A DNA stretch of 64,000 nt from Flemingiibacterium sp045644145 (GTDB taxonomy: Bacteria > Bacillota > Clostridia > Oscillospirales > CAG-272): assembly GCA_045644145.1 (NCBI GenBank), contig JAZRGK010000025.1:97045-161044 (forward strand). Direction: 5' to 3'. The translations under genes were made by a program, and so were the position numbers. Of this stretch, positions 1-8,436 are shown in pieces. Below the pieces are notes generated by a model. The model was given only the letters and a program-made list of their open reading frames with translations, ran no database searches and was not told where the DNA came from. Numbering within the stretch: the first letter of the stretch is position 1; every line of letters starts with the position of its first letter.

Positions 1-776
1 AAATCCGCTGGGGATTCAAGCCCAAAGGTTACAACCGTGCCTTCTGCATCTTCGCATACTCTGCGAACATTGGGGCAGTCTGCGTTTGCTACCACATATC
101 CGTCTGAGGCTATGGATATATAGCGGCGGAATGAGTCTATTATTTGATCAAGTCCTGAAAAATAGTCGGGGTGGTCCATGTCTATATTTAAAACAACCGC
201 AATATTGGGGGTAAAGGAGAGAAACGAGTCCTGATATTCGCAGGCTTCCATTATAAAGCTGTCACCTCTACCTATGCGGTACGCACCATCCATGCAGGAC
301 AGCTCGGCGCCCGATACGATGGTGGGATCAAGCTCTGCCGCAAGGAATATATGAGCAATCATCGAAGTTGCCGTGGATTTTCCGTGCATTCCCGAAACAC
401 CGATGCGATTCTTGTATTCGCTCATAAGATATCCGAGAAAATCTGCGCGGTAAATGCAGTGTTTTGTACCGTTAGCATCGCATTCCAGAGCGTAGGCAAG
501 CTCCGGATTGTCTTTTTGAATGGCGGCGGTATAGATAACGGCATCGTAAGTGTCAATGTGGCGCGGATCAAGCTCATAGTGGATATTTATTCCCTCTTCC
601 TCAAATTTGCGCGTGAGATGTGAGGGAGTGCGGTCGTATCCGCCAACCTCCATCCCCCTCTCCTTTGCAATGTGTGCGAGAGAAGACATGCTTATGCCGC
701 CGATTCCGACAAAATATACGGAACGGGGGACGGAAAATATATTTTGAAGCTGATTTACAGAATAGCTTGTATACAT
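1..776 (-). CDS. murC: UDP-N-acetylmuramate--L-alanine ligase, N-terminal 258 residues (cut by window edge)
   Basis: Cytoplasmic Mur ligase that adds L-alanine to UDP-MurNAc, the first amino acid step of peptidoglycan precursor synthesis. The frame is open to the left edge, so the C-terminal part is missing. Visible are the N-terminal nucleotide-sugar binding fold with VYFVGIGGISMSSLAHIA (about residues 20-37), the ATP-binding loop GVSGMHGKST (126-135; the usual motif is GTHGKTTT, so the second Thr is replaced by Ser-Thr-Ala), and NIDMDHPDYF near 197. The ATG at 776 is preceded by AAAGGAAACG. It is divergent from spoVG; an extended -10 (TGCTATAAT) lies just upstream on the minus strand. Family assignment is secure. 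Confidence 0.93.
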   Translation of the reverse strand, partial: MYTSYSVNQLQNIFSVPRSVYFVGIGGISMSSLAHIAKERGMEVGGYDRTPSHLTRKFEEEGINIHYELDPRHIDTYDAVIYTAAIQKDNPELAYALECDANGTKHCIYRADFLGYLMSEYKNRIGVSGMHGKSTATSMIAHIFLAAELDPTIVSGAELSCMDGAYRIGRGDSFIMEACEYQDSFLSFTPNIAVVLNIDMDHPDYFSGLDQIIDSFRRYISIASDGYVVANADCPNVRRVCEDAEGTVVTFGLESPAD

Positions 777-1086
777 ATCGTTTCCTTTCCGATAATTGCT
801 GATGTTACCATTATAGCATATTCTGAACAAAAATAAAAGCATTTTTTCTGAAAAATGCGAATTTTGCTAAAAAAAGCATGACATTCTCTCTTATTCACAA
901 AACAGTCCAACCTGCTTCATAAAAAACTTTCTTTAATGCCTTATAAATTTCAAAAATTCACTGCATAATTTTCACAATTATACAGTATAATAATTACAAG
1001 GTCTAACACACCTTATAATAACAATAAAATCGAACCCGGTATATTTCTGCAGGGAATGAACGCCGAGGTCAAAACGGAGGATTAAA
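777..1086. other. Intergenic region between divergent murC and spoVG
   Basis: AT-rich stretch of 310 bases with no convincing gene. On the minus strand an extended -10 element (TGCTATAAT, core at 810-815) could serve murC, without a good -35. A perfect 8-bp inverted repeat (839-846 with 851-858, loop TCTG) lies next to it. On the plus strand TATAAT at 986-991 lacks a good -35, which would fit a regulated or alternative-sigma promoter for spoVG, but this cannot be decided by eye. Confidence 0.45.
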
Positions 1087-1401
1087 ATGGTTATCACGGA
1101 TATCAAGGTTAGAAAGCTTTTTGACGAAGGCCCGATGAAGGCTATTGTTTCTGTGACCTTTGACGGTCAACTGGCGGTGCACGATATTAAGGTTATCAAC
1201 GCAAGAGATAAGTATTTTATCGTAATGCCAAGCAGAAAGAATCCTGACAATACTTACCGTGACATTGTTCACCCGATCAATGCACAGTTCAGAGCAACTC
1301 TGGAGGATGCGGTTATTGATGCCTATAACAAGGAGCTTGTGCTGGCGACTGAGTCTGCGGCAAGTGCGGCTGAGGCTGACACCGTTGAGTCTGACATGTA
1401 A
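1087..1401 (+). CDS. spoVG: SpoVG family RNA/DNA-binding regulator
   Basis: Small regulatory protein of 104 residues. In Bacillus it affects sporulation septation, and in other Firmicutes it binds nucleic acids as a global regulator. The family core is clear: VTDIKVRKL-like start, AIVSVTFDGQLAVHDIKVI, FIVMPSRKNPDNTYRDIVHPIN (shown in pieces), and a C-terminal helix ending AYNKEL. A Ser/Ala/Glu-rich tail of about 18 residues extends beyond the usual end. Ribosome binding site CGGAGG lies 7 bases before the ATG. It is monocistronic and followed by a strong bidirectional terminator shared with ppa. Confidence 0.93.
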   Translation: MVITDIKVRKLFDEGPMKAIVSVTFDGQLAVHDIKVINARDKYFIVMPSRKNPDNTYRDIVHPINAQFRATLEDAVIDAYNKELVLATESAASAAEADTVESDM

Positions 1402-1424
1402 GTGAAACAATCATGGCAAATGTT

Positions 1425-1468
1425 AAGGAGCCGTTGCACTTCGATGCAACAGCTCCTCTTTTCGTTTT
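1425..1468. terminator. Bidirectional terminator between spoVG and ppa
   Basis: Hairpin with arms AGGAGC-C-GTTGCA and TGCAAC-A-GCTCCT (13 positions, one C/A mismatch), loop CTTCGA, followed by a T-rich tract on the plus strand. The genes converge here, so it probably ends both transcripts. Confidence 0.85.
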
Positions 1469-2000
1469 ATTTGCAGAAGTATTCTACATATCTGTCGATA
1501 GCCGCCGCAATTACTTCTACCGCGGCAGTCCGGTCACTGACCTCGTTTACAGCAGTATCTTTGTTTTCCAGGTTTTTATACACTCTGAAGAAGTGGCGCA
1601 TTTCCTCGAAAATATGGCTCGGAAGCTGATCGATGTTGGTATAGTGGTTATAGGTGGGATCGGAGAACGGAATAGCGATTATCTTTTCGTCGTTTCGTCC
1701 ATTGTCGATCATGGAGATAACACCGATAGGATATGCGCGGACAAGCGACATAGGCTCAAGGGCTTCTGAACAGAGAAGCAGTACGTCGAGAGGGTCGTTG
1801 TCGTCACCGTAGGTGCGCGGAATAAATCCGTAGTTTGCCGGATAGTGAGTGGAGGTGTAAAGTATACGGTCGAGCATGATGTAGCCGGTTTCTTTGTCAA
1901 GCTCATACTTTTTCTTGCTTCCCTTTGAAATTTCTACGACGCACACGAAATCTTCGGGGGTTATGCGCTTTGGGGAAATATCGTGCCATATGTTTGACAT
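1467..2000 (-). CDS. ppa: Inorganic pyrophosphatase (family I)
   Basis: Hydrolyses pyrophosphate to two phosphates in the cytoplasm, pulling biosynthetic reactions forward. The 177-residue product is the normal size for the hexameric bacterial enzyme. The metal-binding signature GDDNDPLDVLLL is intact, as are the downstream DNGRNDEKIIAIP with the active-site Asp and Lys and NYGFIPRTY. A GTG three codons upstream could extend the frame to 2009, but the GGAG box sits 8 bases before the ATG at 2000 and overlaps the GTG context, so 2000 is preferred. It is convergent with spoVG, with about 70 bases separating it from serA. Confidence 0.94.
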   Translation of the reverse strand: MSNIWHDISPKRITPEDFVCVVEISKGSKKKYELDKETGYIMLDRILYTSTHYPANYGFIPRTYGDDNDPLDVLLLCSEALEPMSLVRAYPIGVISMIDNGRNDEKIIAIPFSDPTYNHYTNIDQLPSHIFEEMRHFFRVYKNLENKDTAVNEVSDRTAAVEVIAAAIDRYVEYFCK

Positions 2001-2069
2001 AGTATTCACTCCGTTTTTATAATATTATATGAGATGCCGCGATTTTTATTCAAAATCGCGGCGTTTGGC

Positions 2070-3260
2070 TTATTTGATAACGTTTACTCTGATTATTCCT
2101 TCGATAGCGGTAAGCTTGGAAACAACTTTGTCGATGGAAGTGTCATCTACTTTTCCGACAATTTCAACGATGGAATATGCATAATCCTTCTTGGAACGGT
2201 TAGCCATGTTCTCTATATTGATCCCTTCAGCGGAAACCGCACCGGTGATCTGAGAGATCATGTTGGGCACGTTCTTGTGAAGTGCGCAAATTCTTACATC
2301 GCCCGTATGAGGCATGGAAACGTTGGGGAAGTTTACAGAATTTACGATATTACCGTTTTCAAGGTACTCACGGAGCTGCTTTGCCGCCATAACAGCGCAA
2401 TTGTCTTCCGATTCTTCGGTAGATGCGCCCAGGTGAGGAATTGCGATAACTCCATCCATGCCTGCTGTGCGAGCATTCGGGAAGTCGGTAACATATCGTC
2501 TTACCTTGCCTGACTTGAGAGCCGCTTCCATATCGTCATCGTTAACAAGGGCATCGCGTGCGAAGTTAAGGATGATAACGCCATCCTTCATCTGTGCAAT
2601 GGTGTCCTTGTTTATCATGTATTTAGTTGATACGGATGGATCGGGATTGTCAATAAGCGGGACATGAATAGAGATGATGTCGGAGTTCTTGAAGATATCC
2701 TCTCTGGTGTTTACCTTGTGTACTGCGCGGGAGAGGTTCCAAGCGGCCTCCACGGAGATGTATGGATCGCATCCGAGAACGTCCATGCCGAGATGAACAG
2801 CCGCATTTGCAAGAGGACCGCCTATTGCGCCAAGACCGATGATACCAAGGGTCTTGCCCTTTATTTCAGTACCAGCGAACTTGGACTTTTCCTTTTCAAC
2901 AAGCTTTGCAACATTAGGATCATCCTTTGCTGATTTTACCCAATTGATACCGCCTACGATGTCGCGACAAGCGAGAAGCATACCGCAAAGAGCCGCTTCC
3001 TTAACGCCGTTAGCGTTTGCGCCTGGGGTGTTGAATACAACGATACCTTCCTCAGCGCACTTATCGAGGGGAATGTTGTTGACGCCTGCGCCTGCTCTTG
3101 CGATTGCCTTTAAATTATCGCCGAACTCCATGTCATGCATAACAGCGGAGCGAACCATAATGGCATCAGGATTTTCTATATTGTCAGCAACGGCATAGTT
3201 TTCGTCGAAAATATCCGTGCCGCACTTAGCGATTTTGTTGAGAAGCTGTATGTTCTTCAT
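2070..3260 (-). CDS. serA: D-3-phosphoglycerate dehydrogenase with C-terminal ACT domain
   Basis: Oxidises 3-phosphoglycerate to 3-phosphohydroxypyruvate with NAD, the first step of serine synthesis. The 396-residue protein has a split catalytic domain, a nucleotide-binding loop IGLGAIGGPLANAA, an active-site Arg in NFARDALV and the His in IPHLGASTEES. A C-terminal ACT domain (about 322-396, VRICALHKNVPNMISQITG onward) is the usual seat of serine feedback. The ATG at 3260 has AGGAAAG in front; a GTG at 3275 is in frame but sits inside that region. It follows serC by 15 bases and is transcribed with it. Confidence 0.95.
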   Translation of the reverse strand: MKNIQLLNKIAKCGTDIFDENYAVADNIENPDAIMVRSAVMHDMEFGDNLKAIARAGAGVNNIPLDKCAEEGIVVFNTPGANANGVKEAALCGMLLACRDIVGGINWVKSAKDDPNVAKLVEKEKSKFAGTEIKGKTLGIIGLGAIGGPLANAAVHLGMDVLGCDPYISVEAAWNLSRAVHKVNTREDIFKNSDIISIHVPLIDNPDPSVSTKYMINKDTIAQMKDGVIILNFARDALVNDDDMEAALKSGKVRRYVTDFPNARTAGMDGVIAIPHLGASTEESEDNCAVMAAKQLREYLENGNIVNSVNFPNVSMPHTGDVRICALHKNVPNMISQITGAVSAEGINIENMANRSKKDYAYSIVEIVGKVDDTSIDKVVSKLTAIEGIIRVNVIK

Positions 3261-3275
3261 TGCTACTTTCCTCAC

Positions 3276-4361
3276 TTAAGCTTTGGGATTTTCAGCCGCG
3301 AATTTCTTCATGAATTCAACCAGCTTTGCAACACCCTCGTAAGGCATTGCGTTATAGATGGAAGCTCTCATACCGCCAACGGATCTATGCCCCTTAAGGT
3401 TCATAAGACCTGCCTTTTCAGCTTCCTTAGGGAACTTTTTGTCAAGCTCCTCGACACCTGTTACAAAGGTAGCATTCATCATGGAACGGCATTCCTTCTT
3501 AACAGGAGCGATGTAGTAATCCTGAGAATCAAGGTAATCATAGAGAAGGGCCGCCTTCTTCATGTTCATTTCCTGCATCTTTTCAAGACCGCCAAGTTCA
3601 AGAATCCACTCATACACAAGACCTGCAACGTAAATAGCGTAGCAAGGGGGAGTATTGTACATGGAGTCATTCTCAGCCATAAGCTGCCAATCAAGCATAG
3701 AGGGTGTTTCGGGGCGTGCGTTTCCGAGAAGGTCTTCACGAACGATAACAACAGTAAGACCTGCGGGAGCCATGTTCTTCTGTGCGCCTGCGTAGATAAC
3801 ACCAAACTTTGTTACATCAACAGGCTCGGACATGATGCAGGAAGACATATCGGCAACAAGAGGAATATCACCGGTGTCGGGGATATAGTTAAACTTTGTG
3901 CCGTAAATAGTGTTGTTGTAGCAGATATGTACATAGTCTGCATCGGGGCGGAAGGACTCACGGGTAGTTTCGGGAATGTAGGTGAAGTTATCTTCCTTAG
4001 AGGACGCAACTGCCTTTGCATCGCCGTACTTCTGCGCTTCCTTGTATGCTTTGGTGGAGAACTGACCGGAGAGAATGTAGTCAGCCTTACCGGTTTTCAT
4101 GAGGTTAAGAGGAATAGCCGCAAACTGTGTGGAAGCACCGCCCTGAAGGAACAGCACCTTATAGTTGTCAGGTATGTTCATTACCTTACGAAAATCAGCC
4201 TCTACCTTCTTAATGATATTTTCATACACGGGAGAACGGTGGCTCATCTCCATAACGGACATACCTGCATCACCGTAGTTAACAAGCTCGGATGCCGCCT
4301 TTTCAAGAACGGTCAGCGGGAGCATAGATGGACCTGCAGAAAAATTATAAACTCTTTCCAT
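3276..4361 (-). CDS. serC: Phosphoserine aminotransferase
   Basis: PLP enzyme converting phosphohydroxypyruvate and glutamate to phosphoserine and 2-oxoglutarate. The 361 residues start with the family hallmark YNFSAGPSMLP; the PLP lysine is in YAGAQKNMAPAGL, and HRSVGGMRASIYNAMP closes the protein. The ATG at 4361 is used because GGAGG lies 7 bases upstream; an ATG at 4376 is in frame but lies upstream of that box. It is first in the serC-serA operon, behind a near-perfect vegetative promoter. No serB is present, so the phosphatase step is encoded elsewhere. Confidence 0.95.
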   Translation of the reverse strand: MERVYNFSAGPSMLPLTVLEKAASELVNYGDAGMSVMEMSHRSPVYENIIKKVEADFRKVMNIPDNYKVLFLQGGASTQFAAIPLNLMKTGKADYILSGQFSTKAYKEAQKYGDAKAVASSKEDNFTYIPETTRESFRPDADYVHICYNNTIYGTKFNYIPDTGDIPLVADMSSCIMSEPVDVTKFGVIYAGAQKNMAPAGLTVVIVREDLLGNARPETPSMLDWQLMAENDSMYNTPPCYAIYVAGLVYEWILELGGLEKMQEMNMKKAALLYDYLDSQDYYIAPVKKECRSMMNATFVTGVEELDKKFPKEAEKAGLMNLKGHRSVGGMRASIYNAMPYEGVAKLVEFMKKFAAENPKA

Positions 4362-4420
4362 AATAAATACCTCCATGATCTGCGTTTTGCAGACAAAAAC
4401 AATATTACATATTAAAATAT

Positions 4421-4449
4421 ATTATAAACCATTATTTTTATTCTGTCAA
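4421..4449 (-). promoter_or_regulatory. Promoter of serC-serA
   Basis: On the minus strand TTGACA (4449-4444), a 17-base spacer, then TATAAT (4426-4421), 60 bases before serC. This is a full sigma-A consensus match. Confidence 0.8.
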
Positions 4450-4587
4450 TAGGCAACTTGACTATTTTTTAACGCATTAAAGGGTTAACTTTTTTGCAGG
4501 CGTAAATTGGCATAGATATTTCCGGTTGTATGCGGCAAACTATGCATACAGCAATGACTGTAAATTTTGAAAATCAAGGAGCAAACA

Positions 4588-4785
4588 ATGGCAAATAAAA
4601 TAACAGGTGTAACCAAGGCAGCGGTGGCAGGTGCGTTGGTCGGGACGGCTGTTGGAATGGCTTCCGTTCCGCGTGCGCATCACAAAAAGCGGAAGCATCG
4701 CGGCGGCATGGCAGAAACCGCAGGAAATACTCTCCGTGCAGTTGGCATTGCAATGGAAAATGTAGCTGATATAATACAGCGCTGA
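4588..4785 (+). CDS. Small hypothetical Gly/Ala-rich protein
   Basis: Protein of 65 residues that I do not recognise. A glycine/alanine segment (AAVAGALVGTAVGMASV, about residues 10-26) is followed by a short basic patch (HHKKRKHRGG) and a C-terminal amphipathic helix ending in NVADIIQR. The first segment could lie in or against the membrane, as in YtxH-like small proteins, but similarity is too weak to assign. AAGGAG precedes the ATG by 6 bases, supporting translation. It stands alone between serC and the convergent rpoC and shares a terminator with rpoC. Confidence 0.6.
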   Translation: MANKITGVTKAAVAGALVGTAVGMASVPRAHHKKRKHRGGMAETAGNTLRAVGIAMENVADIIQR

Positions 4786-4813
4786 ACCAAAGAATCAGTA
4801 CGCCGCATCTATA

Positions 4814-4848
4814 AAAAATCACCGCAGAGGACAGTCTCCGGTGATTTT
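4814..4848. terminator. Bidirectional terminator between small ORF and rpoC
   Basis: Perfect outer stem AAAATCACCG / CGGTGATTTT with a smaller inner GAG/CTC pairing. A-rich on one side and T-rich on the other, so it can end transcripts from both directions. Confidence 0.8.
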
Positions 4849-4859
4849 GCTAGATCTTA

Positions 4860-7800
4860 TCAAGTTCCTGCAGCTTCGCTAGGCTCGTTTGTAATAACTG
4901 CCTCTTCAGCTTTGTCAATCTCAATGGAGCGGTAACATTCCATTCCTGTTCCGGCAGGAATAAGCTTACCGATAATAACATTTTCCTTAAGACCAAGCAG
5001 GTTATCAACCTTACCCTTGATAGCGGCTTCGGTGAGAACCTTGGTGGTTTCCTGGAAGGATGCCGCAGAAAGGAAGGAATCCGTAAGAAGCGCCGCCTTG
5101 GTGATACCAAGAAGCACCGGAGAACCGGTAGCAAGTCTGAGATCGATCTCGCCTGCATCTATACGCTTCTGAACGTTTGCATTCTCACGCTCCAGCTCCA
5201 GAAGATCAATAACCGAGCCTGCAAGGAGCGTTGTATCTCCTGCGTCCTCTACACGGGTCTTTCTGGTCATCTGACGTGCGATAACTTCAATATGCTTGTC
5301 GTTTACCTCAACCGACTGGAGACGGTAAACCTTCTGAACCTCGCGGATGATGTAGTCATACGCCGCATCAAGTCCATTGATCCTGAGGATGTCGGTGGGG
5401 CAAATAGAGCCTTCGGTAAGAGGCTGACCTGCGGAAACCATCTGACCATCTTCGATTACAAGGCGTGTGCCGAAGGGGATCGGATATGCGATATCCTCGG
5501 TTTCACCGCCTGCGGAAACGGTAACAGTACGCATACGCTTGTTATCTGATATACGTGCTACGCCGGAAATTTCAGCCACGATAGCGGTCTTCTTGGGACG
5601 GCGTGCCTCGAACAGCTCCTCAACTCGGGGAAGACCCTGGGTGATGTCCGCGCCCGCAACACCGCCGGTGTGGAACGTACGCATGGTAAGCTGTGTACCC
5701 GGCTCACCGATAGACTGTGCCGCGATGATACCAACTGCCTCGCCCACGTTAACAGGCTTGGAGGAAGCAAGGTCTGCACCGTAACAGTGAGAGCATACGC
5801 CGTGCTTAGCCTTACATTCAAGAATGGTTCTGATAAGCACCTTTTCGATGCCTGCAGCAACTATAGCATCCGCAGTTTCATCGGTTATCATGGTATTGTC
5901 TGCAACAATCAGCTCACCGGTTTCGGGATGCTTAACGTCACCGATAACAAATCTGCCGATAAGTCTGTCACGAAGCGGCTCGATAACCTCGTTGCCGTCC
6001 ATGATCTTGGATACCCAAATACCCTTGCGTGTTCCGCAGTCGTCCTCGCGAACGATAACGTCCTGGGAAACGTCAACAAGACGTCTTGTAAGGTATCCGG
6101 AGTCAGCGGTCTTAAGCGCAGTATCGGAAAGAGATTTACGCGCACCGCGTGCCGCTACGAAATATTCAAGGATGTTAAGACCTTCACGGAAGTTGGATTT
6201 AATAGGCATTTCCATGGTCTTACCGTTAGTTGCGAACATAAGTCCGCGCATACCGGCAAGCTGACGCATCTGCGTTAAGTTACCGCGGGCGCCGGAGTCG
6301 CTCATCATCTTGATAGGATTATAGCGGTCGAACTTAGCCTGAAGTGCCTCAACAACATCGTTTGTGGTCTTTTCCCAAATCTTGATAACTGCATTGTAAC
6401 GTTCTTCCTCGGAAAGACGTCCTCTCTGGAAGTGCTTCATTACGTCAAGCACCTGCTTTTCAGCGTCAGCAACAAGTGTATATTTCTGTTCTGGAATGGT
6501 CATATCCGCAACGGAAATAGAGAGTGAAGAACGAGTGGAATACTTGAAGCCCATTGCCTTGATGGAGTCAAGCACCTGTGCGGTAGTTGCAGGGCCGTGC
6601 TTTTTGATGCAGCGGTCAATGATCTTACCGAGGTCTTTCTTCTTGGTTGGGAATGCGATTTCAAGGTCAAGCAACTTCGCGGGATCGCTTCTGTCAACGA
6701 ACCCGAGATCCTGAGGAATCTCGCGGTTGAAAATAAGACGACCGAGAGTAGCGTCAATGATTCTGGTGTGCATAACACCGTCAATCTCGCGGGAAACACG
6801 CACCTTAATGGGGGCGTGGATACCGAGAAGATGGTTCTCGTATGCCATTACAGCCTCATCGAAGTCGCGGAATACATGTCCTTCGCCAGGCTCGCCCGCA
6901 CGGTCAATAGTAAGATAGTAAGAACCGAGGATCATGTCCTGGGACGGAACGGTTACAGAACGTCCGTCTGCGGGCTTCAGAAGGTTGTTTGCAGAAAGCA
7001 TGAGGAAACGCGCCTCAGCCTGCGCTTCCGCGGAAAGCGGAACGTGTACCGGCATCTGGTCGCCGTCGAAGTCCGCGTTGAATGCTGTACATACCAGCGG
7101 ATGAAGCTTTATTGCACGACCTTCAACGAGGATAGGCTCAAATGCCTGAATTGAAAGTCTGTGAAGCGTAGGAGGACGGATAAGGAGTACGGGATGCTCC
7201 TTGATTACATTTTCAAGTGCGTCCCAAACAGCAACGTCAACCTTTTCAACCTTCTTCTTTGCGTCCTTGATGTTAGTAGCCTTCTGGGTTTCCACAAGTC
7301 GCTTCATAACGAAGGGCTTGAAGAGCTCCAGCGCCATTTCCTTGGGAAGACCGCACTGATAGATCTTAAGATCGGGGCCTACGACGATAACCGAACGTCC
7401 GGAATAGTCAACGCGCTTACCGAGAAGGTTCTGACGGAAGCGTCCCTGCTTACCGCGAAGCATTTCGGAAAGCGACTTAAGAGGACGGTTGTTGGGGCCG
7501 GTTACGGGCTTGCCGCGGCGGCCGTTGTCAATAAGAGCGTCAACCGCTTCCTGAAGCATACGCTTCTCGTTGCGGATGATGATTTCGGGCGCAGAAAGCT
7601 CCATAAGTCTTTTAAGACGGTTGTTTCTGTTGATAACGCGGCGATAGAGGTCATTAAGGTCGGAGGAAGCGAAGCGTCCGCCGTCAAGCTGTACCATCGC
7701 GCGTACATCCGGAGGGATTACCGGCACAACGTCAAGCACCATCCACTCGGGCTTGTTGCCTGACTTGCGGAAAGCTTCCACAACCTCAAGACGCTTGATG

Positions 7801-8417
7801 ATGCGGATCTTCTTCTGACCTGTCGCCTGCGCAAGCTCTGCATGGAGGCTTTCGGAGAGTGCATTGATGTCGATTTCAGCGAGAAGCTCTTTGATAGCCT
7901 CTGCACCCATGCCGACTTTGAATGCATCCCTTCCGTATTTCTCGATATTTTCCTGATACTCGCGCTCGTTGAGGAGCTGCATCTTAACGAGCTCGGTAGC
8001 ACCGGGATCAATTACGATGTAGCTTGCAAAATAGAGCACTTTTTCTAAGAGTCTTGGGGTTATATCAAGGAGAAGGCCCATTCTTGATGGGATAGCGCGG
8101 AAATACCAGATGTGGGATACGGGAGCAGCAAGCTCAATGTGACCCATTCTCTCGCGGCGTACCTTTTTGGTTGTTACTTCAACGCCGCACTTCTCGCACA
8201 CCTTGCCCTTGTGGCGAACACGCTTGTATTTTCCGCAGAGGCACTCCCAGTCCTTAGTGGGGCCGAAAATGCGCTCGCAGAAAAGACCGTCGCGCTCAGC
8301 TTTGAGAGTTCTGTAGTTGATAGTCTCAGGCTTTTTTACTTCGCCGTAAGACCAGCTTCTTATCATTTCGGGAGAAGCAAGACCGATTTTGATTGAATCA
8401 AATACGTTTCGTTCCAT
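4860..8417 (-). CDS. rpoC: DNA-directed RNA polymerase subunit beta'
   Basis: Largest RNA polymerase subunit, 1185 residues. The N-terminal zinc finger is intact (CLCGKYKRVRHKGKVCEKCG region), the catalytic NADFDGD sits in AFNADFDGDQMPVHVPLS, the trigger-loop/bridge-helix region is present, and the second zinc site is CKAKHGVCSHC. It starts 17 codons-worth of sequence after rpoB (19 bases) and is co-transcribed. The ATG at 8417 is chosen; a TTG directly before it (8420) is equally placed relative to GGAGAAG. It ends beside a bidirectional terminator. Confidence 0.98.
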   Translation of the reverse strand: MERNVFDSIKIGLASPEMIRSWSYGEVKKPETINYRTLKAERDGLFCERIFGPTKDWECLCGKYKRVRHKGKVCEKCGVEVTTKKVRRERMGHIELAAPVSHIWYFRAIPSRMGLLLDITPRLLEKVLYFASYIVIDPGATELVKMQLLNEREYQENIEKYGRDAFKVGMGAEAIKELLAEIDINALSESLHAELAQATGQKKIRIIKRLEVVEAFRKSGNKPEWMVLDVVPVIPPDVRAMVQLDGGRFASSDLNDLYRRVINRNNRLKRLMELSAPEIIIRNEKRMLQEAVDALIDNGRRGKPVTGPNNRPLKSLSEMLRGKQGRFRQNLLGKRVDYSGRSVIVVGPDLKIYQCGLPKEMALELFKPFVMKRLVETQKATNIKDAKKKVEKVDVAVWDALENVIKEHPVLLIRPPTLHRLSIQAFEPILVEGRAIKLHPLVCTAFNADFDGDQMPVHVPLSAEAQAEARFLMLSANNLLKPADGRSVTVPSQDMILGSYYLTIDRAGEPGEGHVFRDFDEAVMAYENHLLGIHAPIKVRVSREIDGVMHTRIIDATLGRLIFNREIPQDLGFVDRSDPAKLLDLEIAFPTKKKDLGKIIDRCIKKHGPATTAQVLDSIKAMGFKYSTRSSLSISVADMTIPEQKYTLVADAEKQVLDVMKHFQRGRLSEEERYNAVIKIWEKTTNDVVEALQAKFDRYNPIKMMSDSGARGNLTQMRQLAGMRGLMFATNGKTMEMPIKSNFREGLNILEYFVAARGARKSLSDTALKTADSGYLTRRLVDVSQDVIVREDDCGTRKGIWVSKIMDGNEVIEPLRDRLIGRFVIGDVKHPETGELIVADNTMITDETADAIVAAGIEKVLIRTILECKAKHGVCSHCYGADLASSKPVNVGEAVGIIAAQSIGEPGTQLTMRTFHTGGVAGADITQGLPRVEELFEARRPKKTAIVAEISGVARISDNKRMRTVTVSAGGETEDIAYPIPFGTRLVIEDGQMVSAGQPLTEGSICPTDILRINGLDAAYDYIIREVQKVYRLQSVEVNDKHIEVIARQMTRKTRVEDAGDTTLLAGSVIDLLELERENANVQKRIDAGEIDLRLATGSPVLLGITKAALLTDSFLSAASFQETTKVLTEAAIKGKVDNLLGLKENVIIGKLIPAGTGMECYRSIEIDKAEEAVITNEPSEAAGT

Positions 8418-8436
8418 CAATTATCTTCTCCAATTC

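Noticed and set aside
620..802. Short plus-strand open frames opposite murC
   Set aside because: They lie entirely antisense to a clear murC reading frame and have no ribosome binding site.
3135..4415. 426-codon plus-strand open frame opposite serC
   Set aside because: serC is intact with promoter and ribosome binding site on the minus strand; the reverse frame has none.
4362..4566. T-box or riboswitch in front of serC
   Set aside because: The promoter lies only 60 bases before the start codon, leaving no room, and no T-box sequence is seen.
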